DNA of 64,000 nucleotides from Rotaria macrura (taxonomy: Eukaryota > Rotifera > Eurotatoria > Philodinida > Philodinidae), in the NCBI GenBank assembly GCA_900239685.1, contig OENT01000205.1, positions 62,001 through 126,000 on the forward strand, in the 5' to 3' direction. Positions within the stretch are counted from its first letter, which is position 1. Every line of letters begins with the position of its first letter. This document shows, piece after piece, positions 24,444 through 38,883 of the stretch. The position numbers and the translations under genes were made by a program. A model generated the notes under the pieces. It was not told the DNA's origin, made no database searches, and saw nothing but the letters and a program-made list of their open reading frames with translations.

Positions 24444-27400
24444 TAAATATTATACTAAAATTTCTCAATATATGTTTTTCAATTAGATATTTGTCGAATT
24501 TACACTATGGTTCAAGTGGTATAAATTTTTGTCGATTTTTATTTCAATGCTTATTTTCATTCTGATGGGTAAAACTGTGTGCAAATGTAACCAAAGCAAA
24601 AATACCACCATGAATTACTATTCAAAAAATAGTAGAGCACAGATGCCGCTAACCCTGAGCGAAGAATGTTCTCAAATTTAAAGCATAATACTCGAAAGAA
24701 AGGAGTAATCGAACTGATTCCACACTATCATCACAAGTTCTAAAAGAATCTTTATGCATCAAAAGAAAAGGCTGATATATTTTAATAGTTACATTTAATT
24801 AAAAATCATTGATTTATTAAAATTATAGAAAAAATCACTGGTAACGAAAGAAAATCAAAACTTACAAATTATTCTGTTCAGAGAGTAGCACGCTTGGACA
24901 TGTCAACAATAAGTGATGTCACAATAACTTTCATCATATTGATATTGTGCAGTCTATTCTTATTATAACTATAGCTCATATCATAAATATTAGGAAAAAA
25001 AAGTGAATTCCTTCTTATTATTCAGAATTTAAGATGAATCGATGATGTAGGAGTATGAACATCTGATATTCGGTGTTCTTATCATCGACATTATATAGCT
25101 ACAACCAAGCTCCGTTCAATAATCAAGAAAACACAGGGCAAATTCTGTTCAAATTTTCGATGATAACCATCAATATCTGAACTGTAATAATCTTAAAAGT
25201 TGAATATTTCGGTCAGGCTATACGATGAGCAGAAGATGTTCCTCTTTAGTTTGTTTTTACGTTATAGCTTTCTTCTTGGCCATTTTTTTCGCAAATTTTA
25301 AGACGGTTTTACTTTGTTTGTGGGTCGAATAAATCATATCAAAGACGATCATTTATTTGTTCTTACAAAACGTTTCTTTAAGTATTGCGAATAAAACTAA
25401 TTGCTGTTTCACCAACGGACTTAACGTAATGAAAACTCTACCGAAAATCAATATGATTTCTGAAAGGATGAACTACGGCTTATATTCGAATTCAGTCTAT
25501 TTTCCTTTTTGAATGATGCACAGCGTGAAAGTCAAAGCACATGGAAAAACCTTCTTTTTAAGAACATAAACCTTGAAGCTAATGATGTGGAAGATTTTCT
25601 TACAGAAAAAATATACTCTTTCTCGATGAACTTAGTTTTTTCACAGATTTGACAAAAGAAAAACAGTGAAAAAATATTGTCTCGATTAAACAAGAAAATC
25701 TTGCAAATTCTAGTTTATAATATCTTTTCATGCTAAAATAACTGACGAAAATTGTTTCTGTCTTAGCTTAGGAGACTTCCTCCTTGATTTCGTTCCATCG
25801 CTAATCAGAACCAAACGTAAACTATAATCTCAGTTATTTCATATTACCAATAGCTAATGTTGAAAATCTATTTGTTCAAAGAAGAGAGCTTCAATTTGAT
25901 CCAACTATAATTTTGCCCTTTTTAATAGGCAGCGAACGCACGCTTAGTTTAAGAAATATTAATATTTGTCATAGTGTAATGAATTTTGAAAGAAAATAAT
26001 TTCTTTCGAGATGTCATTTAGTCACAGTGAGAGAACTCATCACTAATTACAGAAAATGGCTGTATGATCGAAACAATAATATTTTGTATGACACCCTGTA
26101 ATTAGAGTTCATTTTCCATACTTAACGATGTGGGAACTCTGAAAAAGACAAGAGTAAACTTCCTTCTTCAATGAATATTCGTTATTTAGATTTTCAATCT
26201 TTCGAATGCGAGCATCACATCAAATTCTTGATAATCAATGGTTGAATTCAAGCCTGAAGCAGAAATATTGTTAGAGTCGTTTTTCCATGACTTTGTTCTA
26301 TTGATGTTAAGGTATATTCAACAATCGTACGACTTATCTGAGTATATTTTAAAGAAAATTTAATACAAATTGCTGATAAACTATTATCTAGGATAGTATG
26401 CTAAAGATGCCATTTCAGAATTTATAGATTTTGAATATAAAGTCGAATTATATGTTAGAAAAAAGATCCTACGTGGATAAATTGAATTTTAATAAATGAA
26501 TTACATACAAGCTCATATTGTGTTATAGAAAAATGAGAATTGTAACGAACTACAACTTGAAATAAAGTTAGTAAACCTATTTTCATTACATCTATTAAAA
26601 TCTAAGATTTTTTCCGGCTTTCACTCGTCGAATCCTTTAGTAGTAGAATTTATCATTCCGTTTTCTAAAGTAAAATTCAAATAAGTTTGAATATAATATA
26701 GCAGATTCAAATAATTCTGAATAGCAATAGATGATTGATATTCATTAACGTATCTGTGCTGGAGTTTCTCTTGTTTTTCTTTCAACCGAATCATCGAATT
26801 GTATCATTTATTTTTAGAACTGCGAAAATCGTCAAGTCAAATCTTTGAAAGTTATTCATAATTGGATCAGATTATGAGTGCCAACTATAAGAAACGACAG
26901 TAAGATTTAGAAATTGTATTCCATTAACAGTTTTTTTATGATTACATTCCAAGTGACTGAATACGTTTTTCTTCTAACTTCGGAATAATAACAAAAAAAG
27001 GTACCATCAGTGTTTACATATTTAAGCGTCGTTGTATGTGAGAAATATTTCTTTTTCAATCATTTACGATCAGAAAAATTGGCTCTTAATAGAGATAATA
27101 TTCATGCATAACTTGACATTAGCATAGATTAACGTTCCCTTCGAAGTATGTGTAAAATAACTGTAGTGTCCTATATTGAAGAAGTGGTCAAGAAATTTTC
27201 TATTCTAACGTATCAATATATTTTAGACAAAATCAGAATTCAACACACATAATTGTCTTGCTTATATTGTGACGGTCCTCCAACAACTCTACCTTCCATG
27301 TCATCCAATAGGAGATAATAGGACACAACACTTGGATAACGTTCGGTAAGAGAATAGAGTAATTTAAGCGACCTTTCTACAGCTAGTAGTTAATATTCAT

Positions 27401-29335
27401 ACTTTAGATCTTCAATAATTCAAGCAAAGTTCGCGTAACATTCTTCGTACGAAAACATTTGTATTTGAAACCAGAGAAACAAATGTCATATTTTCCCATG
27501 ATAATATCTGATTATTGTTCGACATTTAAAGAATGTCTTATAAAATAAGATTCATGATAGAATACTTGTGATTCGCTGCCTCAACATAACTCAACGTTGT
27601 ATCCGAACTATCTTTTCCTATCTCGCGCTATAGAAGATTTATTCGATGATTATATGAATGTCCGTTCGAAATCGAAAGAATATTTATTGATTCAATAAAA
27701 AGAAGTCAACAATTTCCATCACAATTCTCCATGCGAGTATCTTTCTAGCAATTGTAGGTTGCACTCCTTTTCTTCTCATCAACTTTTGTCGTAAACTAAA
27801 AATTTGATTCTTAAATTGATTTTTCGAGAATCTTTTCAGTTATTACTTATTCTAAATACTTCTTAAAAAGAATCACTTTAACATCTTAAATATTCGATCG
27901 TTTCTAAATGAATAAGATAACAATTTGGAATATTTAGTTTTTGAATTAAAGGAAAACAAAATACATTTTCCATAAGTAGCATCATTGATTCCTGTTTATA
28001 TCTACGAATTTTCATTGACTTCGATGAGGTTTTTTCTCGAATAGTTTGATTAATATTTCAAAATTAAGTGAGATCTTCATACCGTACCAAAAACGACAAC
28101 TGAAATCTGAATTAAGATTATCGAGTGTATCATCGTTTCTAGAGAGTCTCACTGATCATGAAATTTTTGCTGAAGAAAAAGTAAAGAAAGATCAAATAGT
28201 TGTCTCGATGAACAATTTGTTTAAATAATTCTGGATCTTAATTTTATTTATTCATCCAAAACTTGTTTTCATGACACTTATCTCTTGAGAAGGTTGAATT
28301 TGACTGTGTGAAATATCGATTCATTGAAAATTAATCGATATGAAAAACGAATTTCTTTTCTTACATTTATATAAAATTAAAAGGCCATTCAAATTGTGTC
28401 GTAAAAGAAATATACTTAAGCATTGATGAGAATCTATTATTTTTATATTCTGCTTTTTCAGTCAGCATTTTCAATGTTTATTTTTTATAAAAACACAGAC
28501 GACCAATATAAGACATTTTGAAAAACAATGCGCCCCTCTTATTTTATGAGAATATTTCAAATAAAAATTCAATCGCATCTAATAGCTTTCTTTCTTTCGA
28601 AACAATCCGAGTGGTTTTTTTTTGACAACCACTTGTATTATCTGATACATATTTGAATTTTATGAAATATCTGTTCTATGTCATTCTTGAGGACATCGAT
28701 ACCAATTTCTCGAAAAACCTTGATTCGCATTTCAAAGAAATTTTGCTTTGAGATTTAAAACAAACGAGAAACCAGCGAAAATATGAAGTTGACTGTTTTC
28801 AATTTGATTCCTTCCCATAAATATTGTAGAACATTGTCGAAAAAGTCCATGGAGTCAAAAAGATGAATTTCTCAATATTTTCATTTTTACTTCACTCGAT
28901 TTTATTCTTTCAAGCTAAATCTTGTTTGTCTCATTGATAAACTCTTCGATTTTGTGGATGACGTTTATTTTAAGTTTTTCCTTCAAAAAAATAGTTAAGC
29001 AGAAAAGTGCACTTGAAGTGCTGAGAGCGTCCAGAAACACATTTGCTCTCATAAGTGTCAAAGAAGTTTTCACCTCTTTTTCTAAACGATTTGAACAATT
29101 GAAATATATTATTGGAATACGGTTGCGACACAAAATAGTCTTATGAAATCGGAAAGTATGACTAATGAGAGAATCTCCAGGCACGAACTGTCATGAATTT
29201 TAATGAACTATCATCAATAGATTTATTACATTTTAGTTGAAGGGACCCTGAATGCATTTGGGTGTCTGGATCCGTGTGGCTGTACTGTGGCTAGAAATGG
29301 AAATATCCATCATACACGAGTACCTACACCCACCC
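24444..29335. other. Long gene-poor AT-rich stretch
   Basis: No frame longer than about 90 codons and no recognisable motif on either strand. The overlapping short frames near 28.9-29.2 kb lie on opposite strands and look like chance. I see no clear repeat or RNA gene. Confidence 0.45.
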
Positions 29336-29938
29336 TCACTTAGTCTCTACAAGGATCTGCCACCTGGATATGAATTTTATCAAAATATAAGTTGTTTCAC
29401 AACAAATTATAAACTTATTACACTTGAATGTAACATGTGTGCTGGAACGACACGAATGGTAGACCTTAATCGAACTGGTTGTGAACCTCAAAATTGCGAT
29501 TAAGCAAAAATGTCGGTATCATATATCACTTGGAATGGAAAGCTTGTTAATAAAACAGTGCTAATCTCGCCTATTTTACAAAATGACCACGTTCGAGAAG
29601 GTTAGACTTTCATGTTTGAATGGCTAATCGAAATGATTGTGATATTTCTTTTTCCATAGATCGGTTCTCAGTTCCAATATTTCTACAATTCAAAATATGT
29701 AACATCTATTGTCTTCGAAGTTTCTGATCTAAAATCTTTTCTAATTATTTCGTATGTTTCTTTTGGAATCTGCGGATTAGGTGTTGTCTTGTTGATTGAT
29801 CCCTGGCTTATGAAGGAAAAACAAGAAAACGGAAATGGTTCTACCAGACATACACGAATAAGGATGAAGTCATTCACATCACCTGGCAGAAGAGAAAATA
29901 CATATCAAACAGCTCCTTTCGAAGATACACGATGCTGA
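29336..29938 (+). pseudogene. Decayed Cys-rich type I membrane-protein gene
   Basis: An extracellular-looking Cys-rich block (NISCFTTNYKLITLECNMC, then TGCEPQNCD) runs into an in-frame TAA at 29501. The same frame then continues sensibly (SVSYITWNGKLVNKTV) to a GT donor at 29601. A 59-bp intron of typical size ends at TAG 29659. It is followed by a frame with a membrane helix (FLIISYVSFGICGLGVVLLI) and a basic cytoplasmic tail ending at 29938. The two exons are out of phase by one base. The stop plus the frame mismatch suggest a broken gene, unless a different splice pattern is used. I do not recognise the family. Confidence 0.4.
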
Positions 29939-32900
29939 GTCATAATTAAATTTGTTATTGTTTGCAGGATCATTTTTTAACGAATAAACAACATGAAACA
30001 AGAGTATTGATGGAGTGAATGTTGATGAAGACATGTAACGGGTATGATTTTCTTCTTTAGGCATACTTTTTCTAGCTGTTGGAGGACGAAAATTAAATTT
30101 TTCGTGGATTGCTGACAAGCATCATCGACTCTAATACTTTTCTTAACTGAACGGTAAAAACTATCATTATGCCAATTTATTTGCCCTAGTTCGATCAGAA
30201 CAATATAGTTACTCATCATTTATTAACGATGAAACTACGAAAAGTGTAAATCTCAAAATGTATTTCTCTCATTTCTAAAGTACTCAACATGTAAGTGTGA
30301 TGAGAAAGAAAGATCCACACCGCGCACCTACTCACTTTTACTTTTGAGAGGCCATCGTTTTTCTCATTTATTGTGTTCTCAGTAAACAAGTTTTTTTTCT
30401 TTTTTCTTTGATTTATTTTTCCTTCATGAGAAAAAAGAACACGAATGTTACTTGCTTTCATTTATTTGCATAACTGGTCACTTTTCAAAGCAGGTCTTAC
30501 GTACGAAGCAATATACTTCAAATTTTATCGAATCACGAATAAGAAATTCACATGTAGAAATAGCTAAATGTATCCAACTCATCCATTGCTTGTTATAGAG
30601 TTGAACATATTTATATTAACTTCAAAGAAAGTTAAGGATGATCATTTAAGTGTAAATATTGACAAAGGCAAGCCAGCAATCATCATTTTAGTTCTTCATA
30701 ATAAATGCTAACGAATCACCTTACATACTTAATATCAAGTTTAAGCGTTTCTCTTTTAACACGTACCTGATATGAAAAAATCATTTAAAATGATTATGTT
30801 TAGTAAACTTAATTGAAGTATAGTTTTTTATGCTGGTACGTCATCAGCATGGCATTCAGTCCGATTCATATTGAAAAGAGCATCTGCTACTCGTTCTATC
30901 ACTCTGGATAATGTCATGTCCAACCCTTATTGATGAAGAGGAAAAATAGAGATTAAATAGTGTACTCCGAACACTGAATTACAAGCAAATGGAGTTTTAA
31001 GTTGACAAACTGATGCTCAATATAAAGTATTAAGTGATTCGTTAACATTTAATATCAAGAAATGAATTCGTGGATGTTGACCTTTATTACTTAACATTAA
31101 ATGTCAACTAAATTCAATTGCTACTTGATTTAATGATATCAGAACTGTGACTCAGTTTTTAACGCGGATTCCGAATCTGATATTATTTTTGAACCAAATC
31201 GAGCTTTCTAAAAGAACATCGCCTGAAAAAGGTCTTGAAATAAACAAAAACTGCGTCTAGAAACGAAATTGCATAGATATGTCTGAGATGATCAGTAGTT
31301 TTGGAGTTTCCCAAAAAGGTTTACCAAGATACTTCTTCCGTGCCCACATTCTAGAATGACTGATTTGTCTCATTCACTTTTTTGAAGTACACATAACTCT
31401 CGGACATAAGTCCGAAGTTTTCACATTTTTTTATTCAGAAACAGGTAATAGAGAAAAATCGACAACGACTTGACTTGACTATTTTTTCACCAAAAAAACA
31501 ATACATTATATACTTTGAATCAGGAAAAAAGTCTGTACTTGATGATCTATGGATACATCCATTGGGTTTCGTGTTCTAATACTGCAACTATCTCCGAATC
31601 CTTCAAAACTTTGTGTTTGTAGAGGCTTGTGTACTGATTATTTTGCGATTGAATCGTTAAATATTTCACTCTAATTATTTTTGCGAAGATATGAAGCGTT
31701 TTATCTCTGAAAATGATAGTGATAACGCCTAAATATTAGCTTAGATCTTGAACTTAACAACAGTTTTCGATTGAAAATGACAACTACGCCAACTAATTTT
31801 GACGATTCAAGAGATTTATTCAAAGAAGGGTGTATGAAAAAAAATTTAGCGTTGATAAGACAGCCAAATAATATTACTTTTAAAATTTCGCAACTGTTCT
31901 TTTTTACGAAATGACAGTTGGGAAGAAAACTAAGTAATTGAGTCCATGTTACAGAGTTTATGATATTCTACGAAATCTTTCATGTCCTCCTTTTATATTA
32001 ATTGAAGTTTTTAATTCATTGTACAGATTTTTCATGGATCTAACTTTCCATACATATTCGAATCATCAAAGCTAGACTACATGGATATTGGATAGTCCAT
32101 CAATTTTTCATGAACGTTTATGCAATGTTTTATGTTCAATCCAAAAGCGTGGCTTTTTTTGTACTAAATGATTGTGAAAGAAAAACTATATCTTTATTTT
32201 ATTCTCTTAAATCTTGGAGAAAATATAGTCAAATATACAACGATTCGATTCGAAAATGGTCACCACACAAAACCTTTTGCAAATTCTGGAAGCATTAATA
32301 AACTGAGATAAAGCTTTCGGTGAATGTGACCACATTTGACGAACGCATTAAGGAAGACTAATTAAAATGTTGTGATCGAAAATGATTTTGACACTAGCGC
32401 CTCAGAGTATTACAGGCTAGGAGAAAAATGATGACTATATGGTACATTATAAAGTTCTACTCCATCGATTTGACGATCGTAGCATTTTCACCTATTTCGA
32501 ATTCTGATACATATCATGTGGAATACTTGTCGTTTCAAATCAATTACATTGTGAGTCCTTAGACGCTATAAAATATTTTAAATCCATTAGGAATCTGATG
32601 GAATTTTACACAAAGAATCTGACATTTTTATTGGTTTTCTTATACGTGTCAATAATCAAACGTCTTCACCGATATTTTAAGGAAATTAAGGATTTTATTT
32701 ATTTGAACATGACAGAAACGTAAATTTAGTCTTTAGTTTATGTCTTTTTGAAAATTGATTCTGAATGTAAACCATATATTCCTGATATGATCATCTAAAA
32801 ACGCTCTACAAGTACTTATATCTTCAAAGGATTCGTAGATCACTGCAGGATCGGTTTTCTGAGAGCCATGGTATTACGCGTATGATTCAAAAGATTCTCT

Positions 32901-35900
32901 AGAAAGTTATTCTTCGGCTTCAATACATTTAAAACGCAGTAATGATTTTGAATATGTCATTCTTTCAGAAAAAATAATCCATTTCACTTACTTTCAGTTT
33001 TTTTCTTATTTCGAATAGCTTAAACAATATAAATTTCTTGAATGAAATACAATCTTCCAGAAAGGAAACTGTTTAAGTTTATTCTCATGTGTTTGTTTAT
33101 GAAGACAAAATCTCAAAATAAGAAACGTGTTTTTTCTTTTTGAAAGTAAACTTGTTTCGCTAGTAAAACTCTTGAATTAATCTTTCTTGATCCAGTTAAG
33201 TTGAAAATTTTAGTAATGCATGTACATAACTTTATAAACTGATTTCATTTTTCAAATTAATATTCGAGTAATAACGCTAGATTGATAGAGTTCAAGGAGA
33301 AAAAGATGTATGTGGTGTTGACAAATAATATAGTCATCATCGATTGTCAGAGGATTGCTTATCAGAATCATTATTGATTGTAAAGAGATATACGATTTCG
33401 ATAAGTAGAAAACGATTGAATACAGGCGAAATGTAGAATAAAAGTTGAAAGGAAATGGTAAGATATGGAAATCAATCTTATCATTAAGAGAAAAATATTA
33501 TTTTTTTCCGATCCTCATTAAATCCTGCAGCGTAACCTTTTTAAATTCATGCAATCTAGATGAATGTTTTTTTTATTATGAGGGTTACACGCATGATTCA
33601 CTTATATCTCTTGGCTATAGCATAATAACGAAAGAAAAAAGTTTTTTCCATATTCATTTCGTTTTACGAAAGAAAAATCATAAGTAAGAAATATGGTTCT
33701 TTTCTTTTTCCAACAAGAAAACTGCATGTGCCAGTAGTAGCCTTCAATGAATCTTTTCGTTCTTTTTTCACTATTAACATTCTACTGATGCGCATGCATG
33801 CAACGATTACATATTAAGTTTGATTTCAACTGAAATTCTGATTGATTTGGACAGATTAATAGGATTCATGCGGGCTACAGTTTGTTTTTCTAGACAGAAA
33901 ATCAGTAAACTTGGATAAAATCAAAATCACCATCAACAGTGTTTGAATTCTCGTTTCTTAAGAGTAAAATAGATGTGATAATAGTAAAATAAACCCAGCA
34001 TTTGGTTAAAATATGCTGACCGTGACTTTAGTCAGAGTTAAAAAAGGATCTATCGACCGATGCTATCATTTCGTGAAAGGAATCGAACTTATTTTGGAAT
34101 CCTTAAGAAATAATTCTGAAAAAGAAGTAAAATACAACGAATTTTTTGAAAATCTCAGATGGCTTCCTTGCATACAGAACTAAAGTCTCTTCTACTGATA
34201 TCTAGTGGAATACAATATGCTCAATTAAATAATACTACTCACGACTCGATTCAACATAGTGGGGCGTTGAACGGCATGCTACTATTAGAAAATTATACTG
34301 TACGCGTATTCGTTTATATTTCAGAACACACTATCAAGCGTGATCCTTATGATTAGTGAATGGGTCAAGAATGTACGATGATGACCGAATTTTTCATTAT
34401 TCAAAACCTTTCTCTCAACATATGTCCCCAGTGCAACTATACTAGTTTTCATCATAGGTTCTTCAGCTGCTACCGATTTCATCATTAGTCTGATCGTGTT
34501 ACCCTTATTTGTGTGTATGCACAAATACAAAAGTATTGTCAAACTTTTGGCATGTGTCTAGTAGCATTTTACTTGGACCAATTTTTCGAAATCCTGACGA
34601 AAACTGCCAAAGTAGTTGATTTGAAGTTTCTGAAAAAATGTTGGTGCAACTGCCTTCTTTTTTATCATGCAGGCAATGAAGATTCTTGTCGAGTTTAATC
34701 AAGTCACACTGTTATGAGATGGTGATCTCTCTAATTGTTCGAGAAGTTCGAGTTTCATAATTTCGATTTAGTTTATAGTGCCCTTATTTAACTAACTATA
34801 ACCCATCGAAGGATGAATGAATTCTAACTTTTTAATAAAATAAAAATGTCACATTTTTACTGTAGAAAACCATTTGAAAACTATTTTTAATTAATTATCA
34901 TATGCTTTTTTCCCTGTGTAAAATTCAATAATGCATATTAAAGCCTGAAATTTCTACGATATATTTTCAAAAGGTCTTCACGGCAAAACATGTAACATCT
35001 TTTCCTTCCATCAATTTTTACATGATAAGATGTTATCGGAATTCATAGACAATAAATTTTTTGACCATGTGATAGATGTTGATAGGCATCAGCAATAATC
35101 TTATGCTTCATGCGGATTCGGTTTACCACATATTTGTTTTTGTGTTATAGATATCGCTGTAAGGTGCGCATAATATGATAAGGATGCAAATTGGCGTTAA
35201 GTTTTATTACTTTCAGAGTTGGAAAGAATGAGTCGGATGCTGGGTATAGGTGTTTCTGGATCTCTTATTTCATATGATATCCACGCCCTTCCTTCATATT
35301 TGTAGTAGCAGTTAAAATCAAGATAAATTTATTGTAAAATTTGAACTGTGCAGCAACGGTCTGTTAGAAGACTCGAGCACATTATCAAAATTACCTATTC
35401 GTGAAAAAGTCAAAATTTGAATAAAAAGCATAGTGATTCGTTTTTTTTCTATTTGCCAAATATTTCAATTAGTATCAGAAAATACTCGGGGAATGGCAGA
35501 AGTTTAGGGCGTTTAAAGATCTTACCAACTGCATATGATACAGGTTTTTCCATACTAGGAAATATAAAAAAGAACAACTATTTTCAAAACCATAGAAAAC
35601 AGAATTTTTCCTAATTTGAGATTATTCCCATACAGACTTATATTAAACTGTAACATATCTTCAAAAAGACAAATCGAGTTGAAAATTTTATGAAAAACGT
35701 ATCTCATTTAGTTTTACTAATAGTCCGAATTTCATAGGAACCAGAAAATATTTTGAAACATGGCGGTGCCATAACGATGATTGGGTGTAGGTATGCATAC
35801 TCACATTCTCTCAGTTGTAATGGCTTTTTCAATCGATTTTGATGCTCCGATTAATGCTTATTCTGTATTGCTTATGTATTCAATTGAACTGAGTGCTTCA

Positions 35901-37185
35901 GGAGTTGGAAAAACTTTTTAGAGTTTTTTCCTAGCACATTTATCTGCTGTTTATTTAAATGGGTGTCCGATAAATTAACGATATAGCATTATTTGTTTTT
36001 TATTAATGTTCATCTTATTTCTTTCTGTAATTTTCGGTCATTAATGGTTCTTCTGAATTTTTTATCAGATTCTCTATATTTTGTCATTGGTTATTGAATT
36101 GAGTTTCTTTTTACAATTTGTTCATGCTGCATCCATTTAAGACCGAATCCATTTGTATCTGTGAGACTGGTATTCATTCATGTGCAAGTTTAGTATATGC
36201 TTTTGAGTGTCCAATTCAATTTTTTCAGCTGTTGTTGCTTCTAACCTATTGTGTCTTACTTTCACCGTTGTATTATATAGGATGATTTTATTTTTTTAAT
36301 TACTCGTATTGTATTTGATGATGAAACTTTTGGCAATGATGTGACGATATTTGCATCGTTTAAACAAATTGATACATCGTTCAATTTTGGTATATTTTAA
36401 TTAATCTTGTCAAAAAGTTTTGGCTATTGTAGTTGTTCTATCTCCATGGAAGATTCTATAATAATTATATTGAGGAAGACTATCGATATTAAATTAAATG
36501 AATCTTCATTCTTTTCATGTTTATTAATGCAGTGATTGATTAATTTTTATTTTAAGACGTTTCATAAATGCCTATCTCCAGCTTCAGTTTTATTTGTAAT
36601 CCTATGATATTATTTTTATGCACAAAACTCGTCTGTCTTTATGTTTTCTTACTTATTTATATAATGCTGGAAGGGAATGACAAGAAAATGCTACTAGCTG
36701 GCATAACTATGTATTTTCGTGATCCATCCAACTGCTATATGAATAAAGAAGAAAAGAAAACGAATAGATAAATACGGATTGTGAATAATACCAATATCAG
36801 GAGATTAAAAATAAAACTAAAGAAAGATATAGACATTTACGTAACTTCTAAAAAAGAATAATAATCAATCACTAAATTAATAAACAAGAAAAGAATTAAA
36901 ATTCATTCAAATGCAATGTCAATGATTTGACTCAAGTTAAGTGAGTATCATCCGTATTAATGGTGGTACTGATGTTTGTGAAACACTTGTTAATTAAATT
37001 TTACTTAATCCTTTGCAAAGTTTAACTAATTATTTTTTTGTACCACGTATTCCGTTTTTATCTTTTTGCTTTTTGTCATATTTTTTTATATCAAATCTGC
37101 TATTTTATTTCTTCGCAATAAATCAATAACTTTTTTTATATTTCGGATAGATTTCGGTTGGAATTAGTTAAAGTACTTTTCTCTA
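29939..37185. other. Long gene-poor AT-rich stretch
   Basis: Only small overlapping frames (up to about 80 codons) without motifs. Frames at 34159-34356 and 33445-33687 are open but unrecognised and lack convincing partners. Homopolymer runs are frequent. No RNA gene seen. Confidence 0.45.
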
Positions 37186-37494
37186 CCAGGTCAAACAGAA
37201 CGATCCGTAAACAGTAGTATACGATGAAAATACGGTTCGCTACGGCGTCTTATTATCCCGTTTTAAAAAGGTCAGTATTAATGCCGTATGCTCTATAGAA
37301 TACGATAGTATTACGCTGTCTTTACGAGGGTTTTACGGGTCATATACGGTGTTCGTGTATGACCGTAATACTGACCCTTTTAAAACGACATACTACGGCT
37401 TAAAACGGTCGCTTAACCATGGATTACGATGAAAAAACGACCGTTTACGATACTGTTACGGCTGTTTACGGTGGTCCGTTTTGATCGACCTGGG
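37186..37494. mobile_element. TA-flanked MITE with imperfect long inverted repeats
   Basis: The left end CCAGGTCAAACAGAACGATC and the right end (reverse strand CCCAGGTCGATCAAAACGG) are related inverted repeats. The whole 309-bp unit folds on itself through repeated TACGG/CCGTA words. TA dinucleotides flank both sides (37184-37185, 37495-37496), the target of Tc1/mariner-type transposition. No coding capacity. It is richer in CpG-like ACGG words than the flanks. Confidence 0.65.
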
Positions 37495-38080
37495 TAGGCA
37501 TTCTTATGTTGAGCGATCATATAGGTGTTTTTAAAAATCAAATTAAGTTTTAATAGCTTCTGGTTCAAGAAATCTAATACTTCGAGTACCACATTTGATA
37601 GTACTCTGTATTTTGGATGTACATACTATAGCGACGCTTCTCTCTGCATTCTATTTTCTCCTATGCACTTGATCTTCATATTAGAGGCTAAATATATACT
37701 TTCATTAGTGCTTTAATTTCTAAGTGCAGACGATGATTGACTAAAAACAACGTTAATTTTCATCAATTATCAATCTACTTGTCACTTTAAACTTTTGCTC
37801 ATTTATTTACAGGTTCGATGATCAATCCTTTCATATTTGGCATTTTATTTTTATTTAAAAAACAGGACCATGGCTTACGACTCCTTCATATAGTAAAAAA
37901 ATTTTCTTTTATTCTGCTTTTTCTTTCCGCCCATCCAGTACATGCAAATAAAAAACCACTTTAATTCATGTATCTTTCTATCTTCGCATTTTTCATTTTA
38001 TTTTTCATTTCCATTTCATTTTCGTTGTGTTTCATTCGTAAAGTGGTTATCTAACTTAGTTAGTCATTAAAATTTTAATT
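37495..38080. other. Spacer
   Basis: AT-rich, no gene. A 10-bp inverted pair (AACCACTTTA near 37954 and TAAAGTGGTT near 38039) is the only structure noticed. Confidence 0.4.
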
Positions 38081-38316
38081 ACGGTGCGAAGCACTCTATA
38101 GCGATCGTCGGAAAATTTTTAATGCGGTGCGAAGCACAGCATTTATGTAGACATGCGCGAGTTTTTTTTCTTTTTTTAACGGTGCGAAGCACTGTATAGC
38201 GTTTGGTCATGGTCGCCATCTTTTTAATGCGATGCAAAGCATAAGCATTTATGTAGTCGTGCGTGACTTTTTTTTCTGTTTACAGTGCGAAGCACTGTAT
38301 AGCGATCGTCGGCAAA
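38081..38316. repeat. Tandem repeat carrying GTGCGAAGCAC mini-hairpins
   Basis: About 2.3 diverged copies of a unit of roughly 100 bp. Each unit holds two short palindromes GTGCGAAGCAC, at 38084-38094, 38127-38137, 38182-38192 and 38285-38295, plus a variant ATGCAAAGCAT at 38232-38242. They are separated by AGCGATCGTCGG and GCATTTATGTAG words and T-runs. The core GCGAAGC is a sequence known for forming an unusually stable DNA mini-hairpin. Confidence 0.75.
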
Positions 38317-38883
38317 AAAATTTTCTTTCTCGACATACGCATCCAAAGTCCATATTTTGTGTCGCGATGATCTCGAAAACTGAATATCGTACAACAGTCG
38401 TTCAAACGCTACATCGAAGTATCGACATCGAATAAGTTCCTTTTCTTTTCAAAATTTTCTCTATCACCTCTCGATCGCCCAAAGTAAAATATGGATATTA
38501 ATATAATCTATGGATTTTTTTTCAATATGGCGACTCAAAACACCGAGATTCGGTGCGTATTTTATGAGATTAATTATCGCTAGCAGAAAAAGTTAGCATC
38601 TATGTACTATTGATGAAATCTTTACAATTAATTATCAAGTCTTTGTAGAGGACTACTAAAGTTTCTTTCTCGAAATTAGTGCTTTGCACCGAGTTTCGGT
38701 TTCGAGCTCTGCTCGACTACCATCAGGTTTTGACTGAGACATATACCGGACTAACCAAAAGTGTTGATAGTGATGTTACACGTCCGTACAACAAGTTTCA
38801 AGAAACTCTCTATATATCTTGATAAAGACATAAATGCTCTATTTCCAAATGGTTGGATCATACTTCAACTAATATCATGGTAT

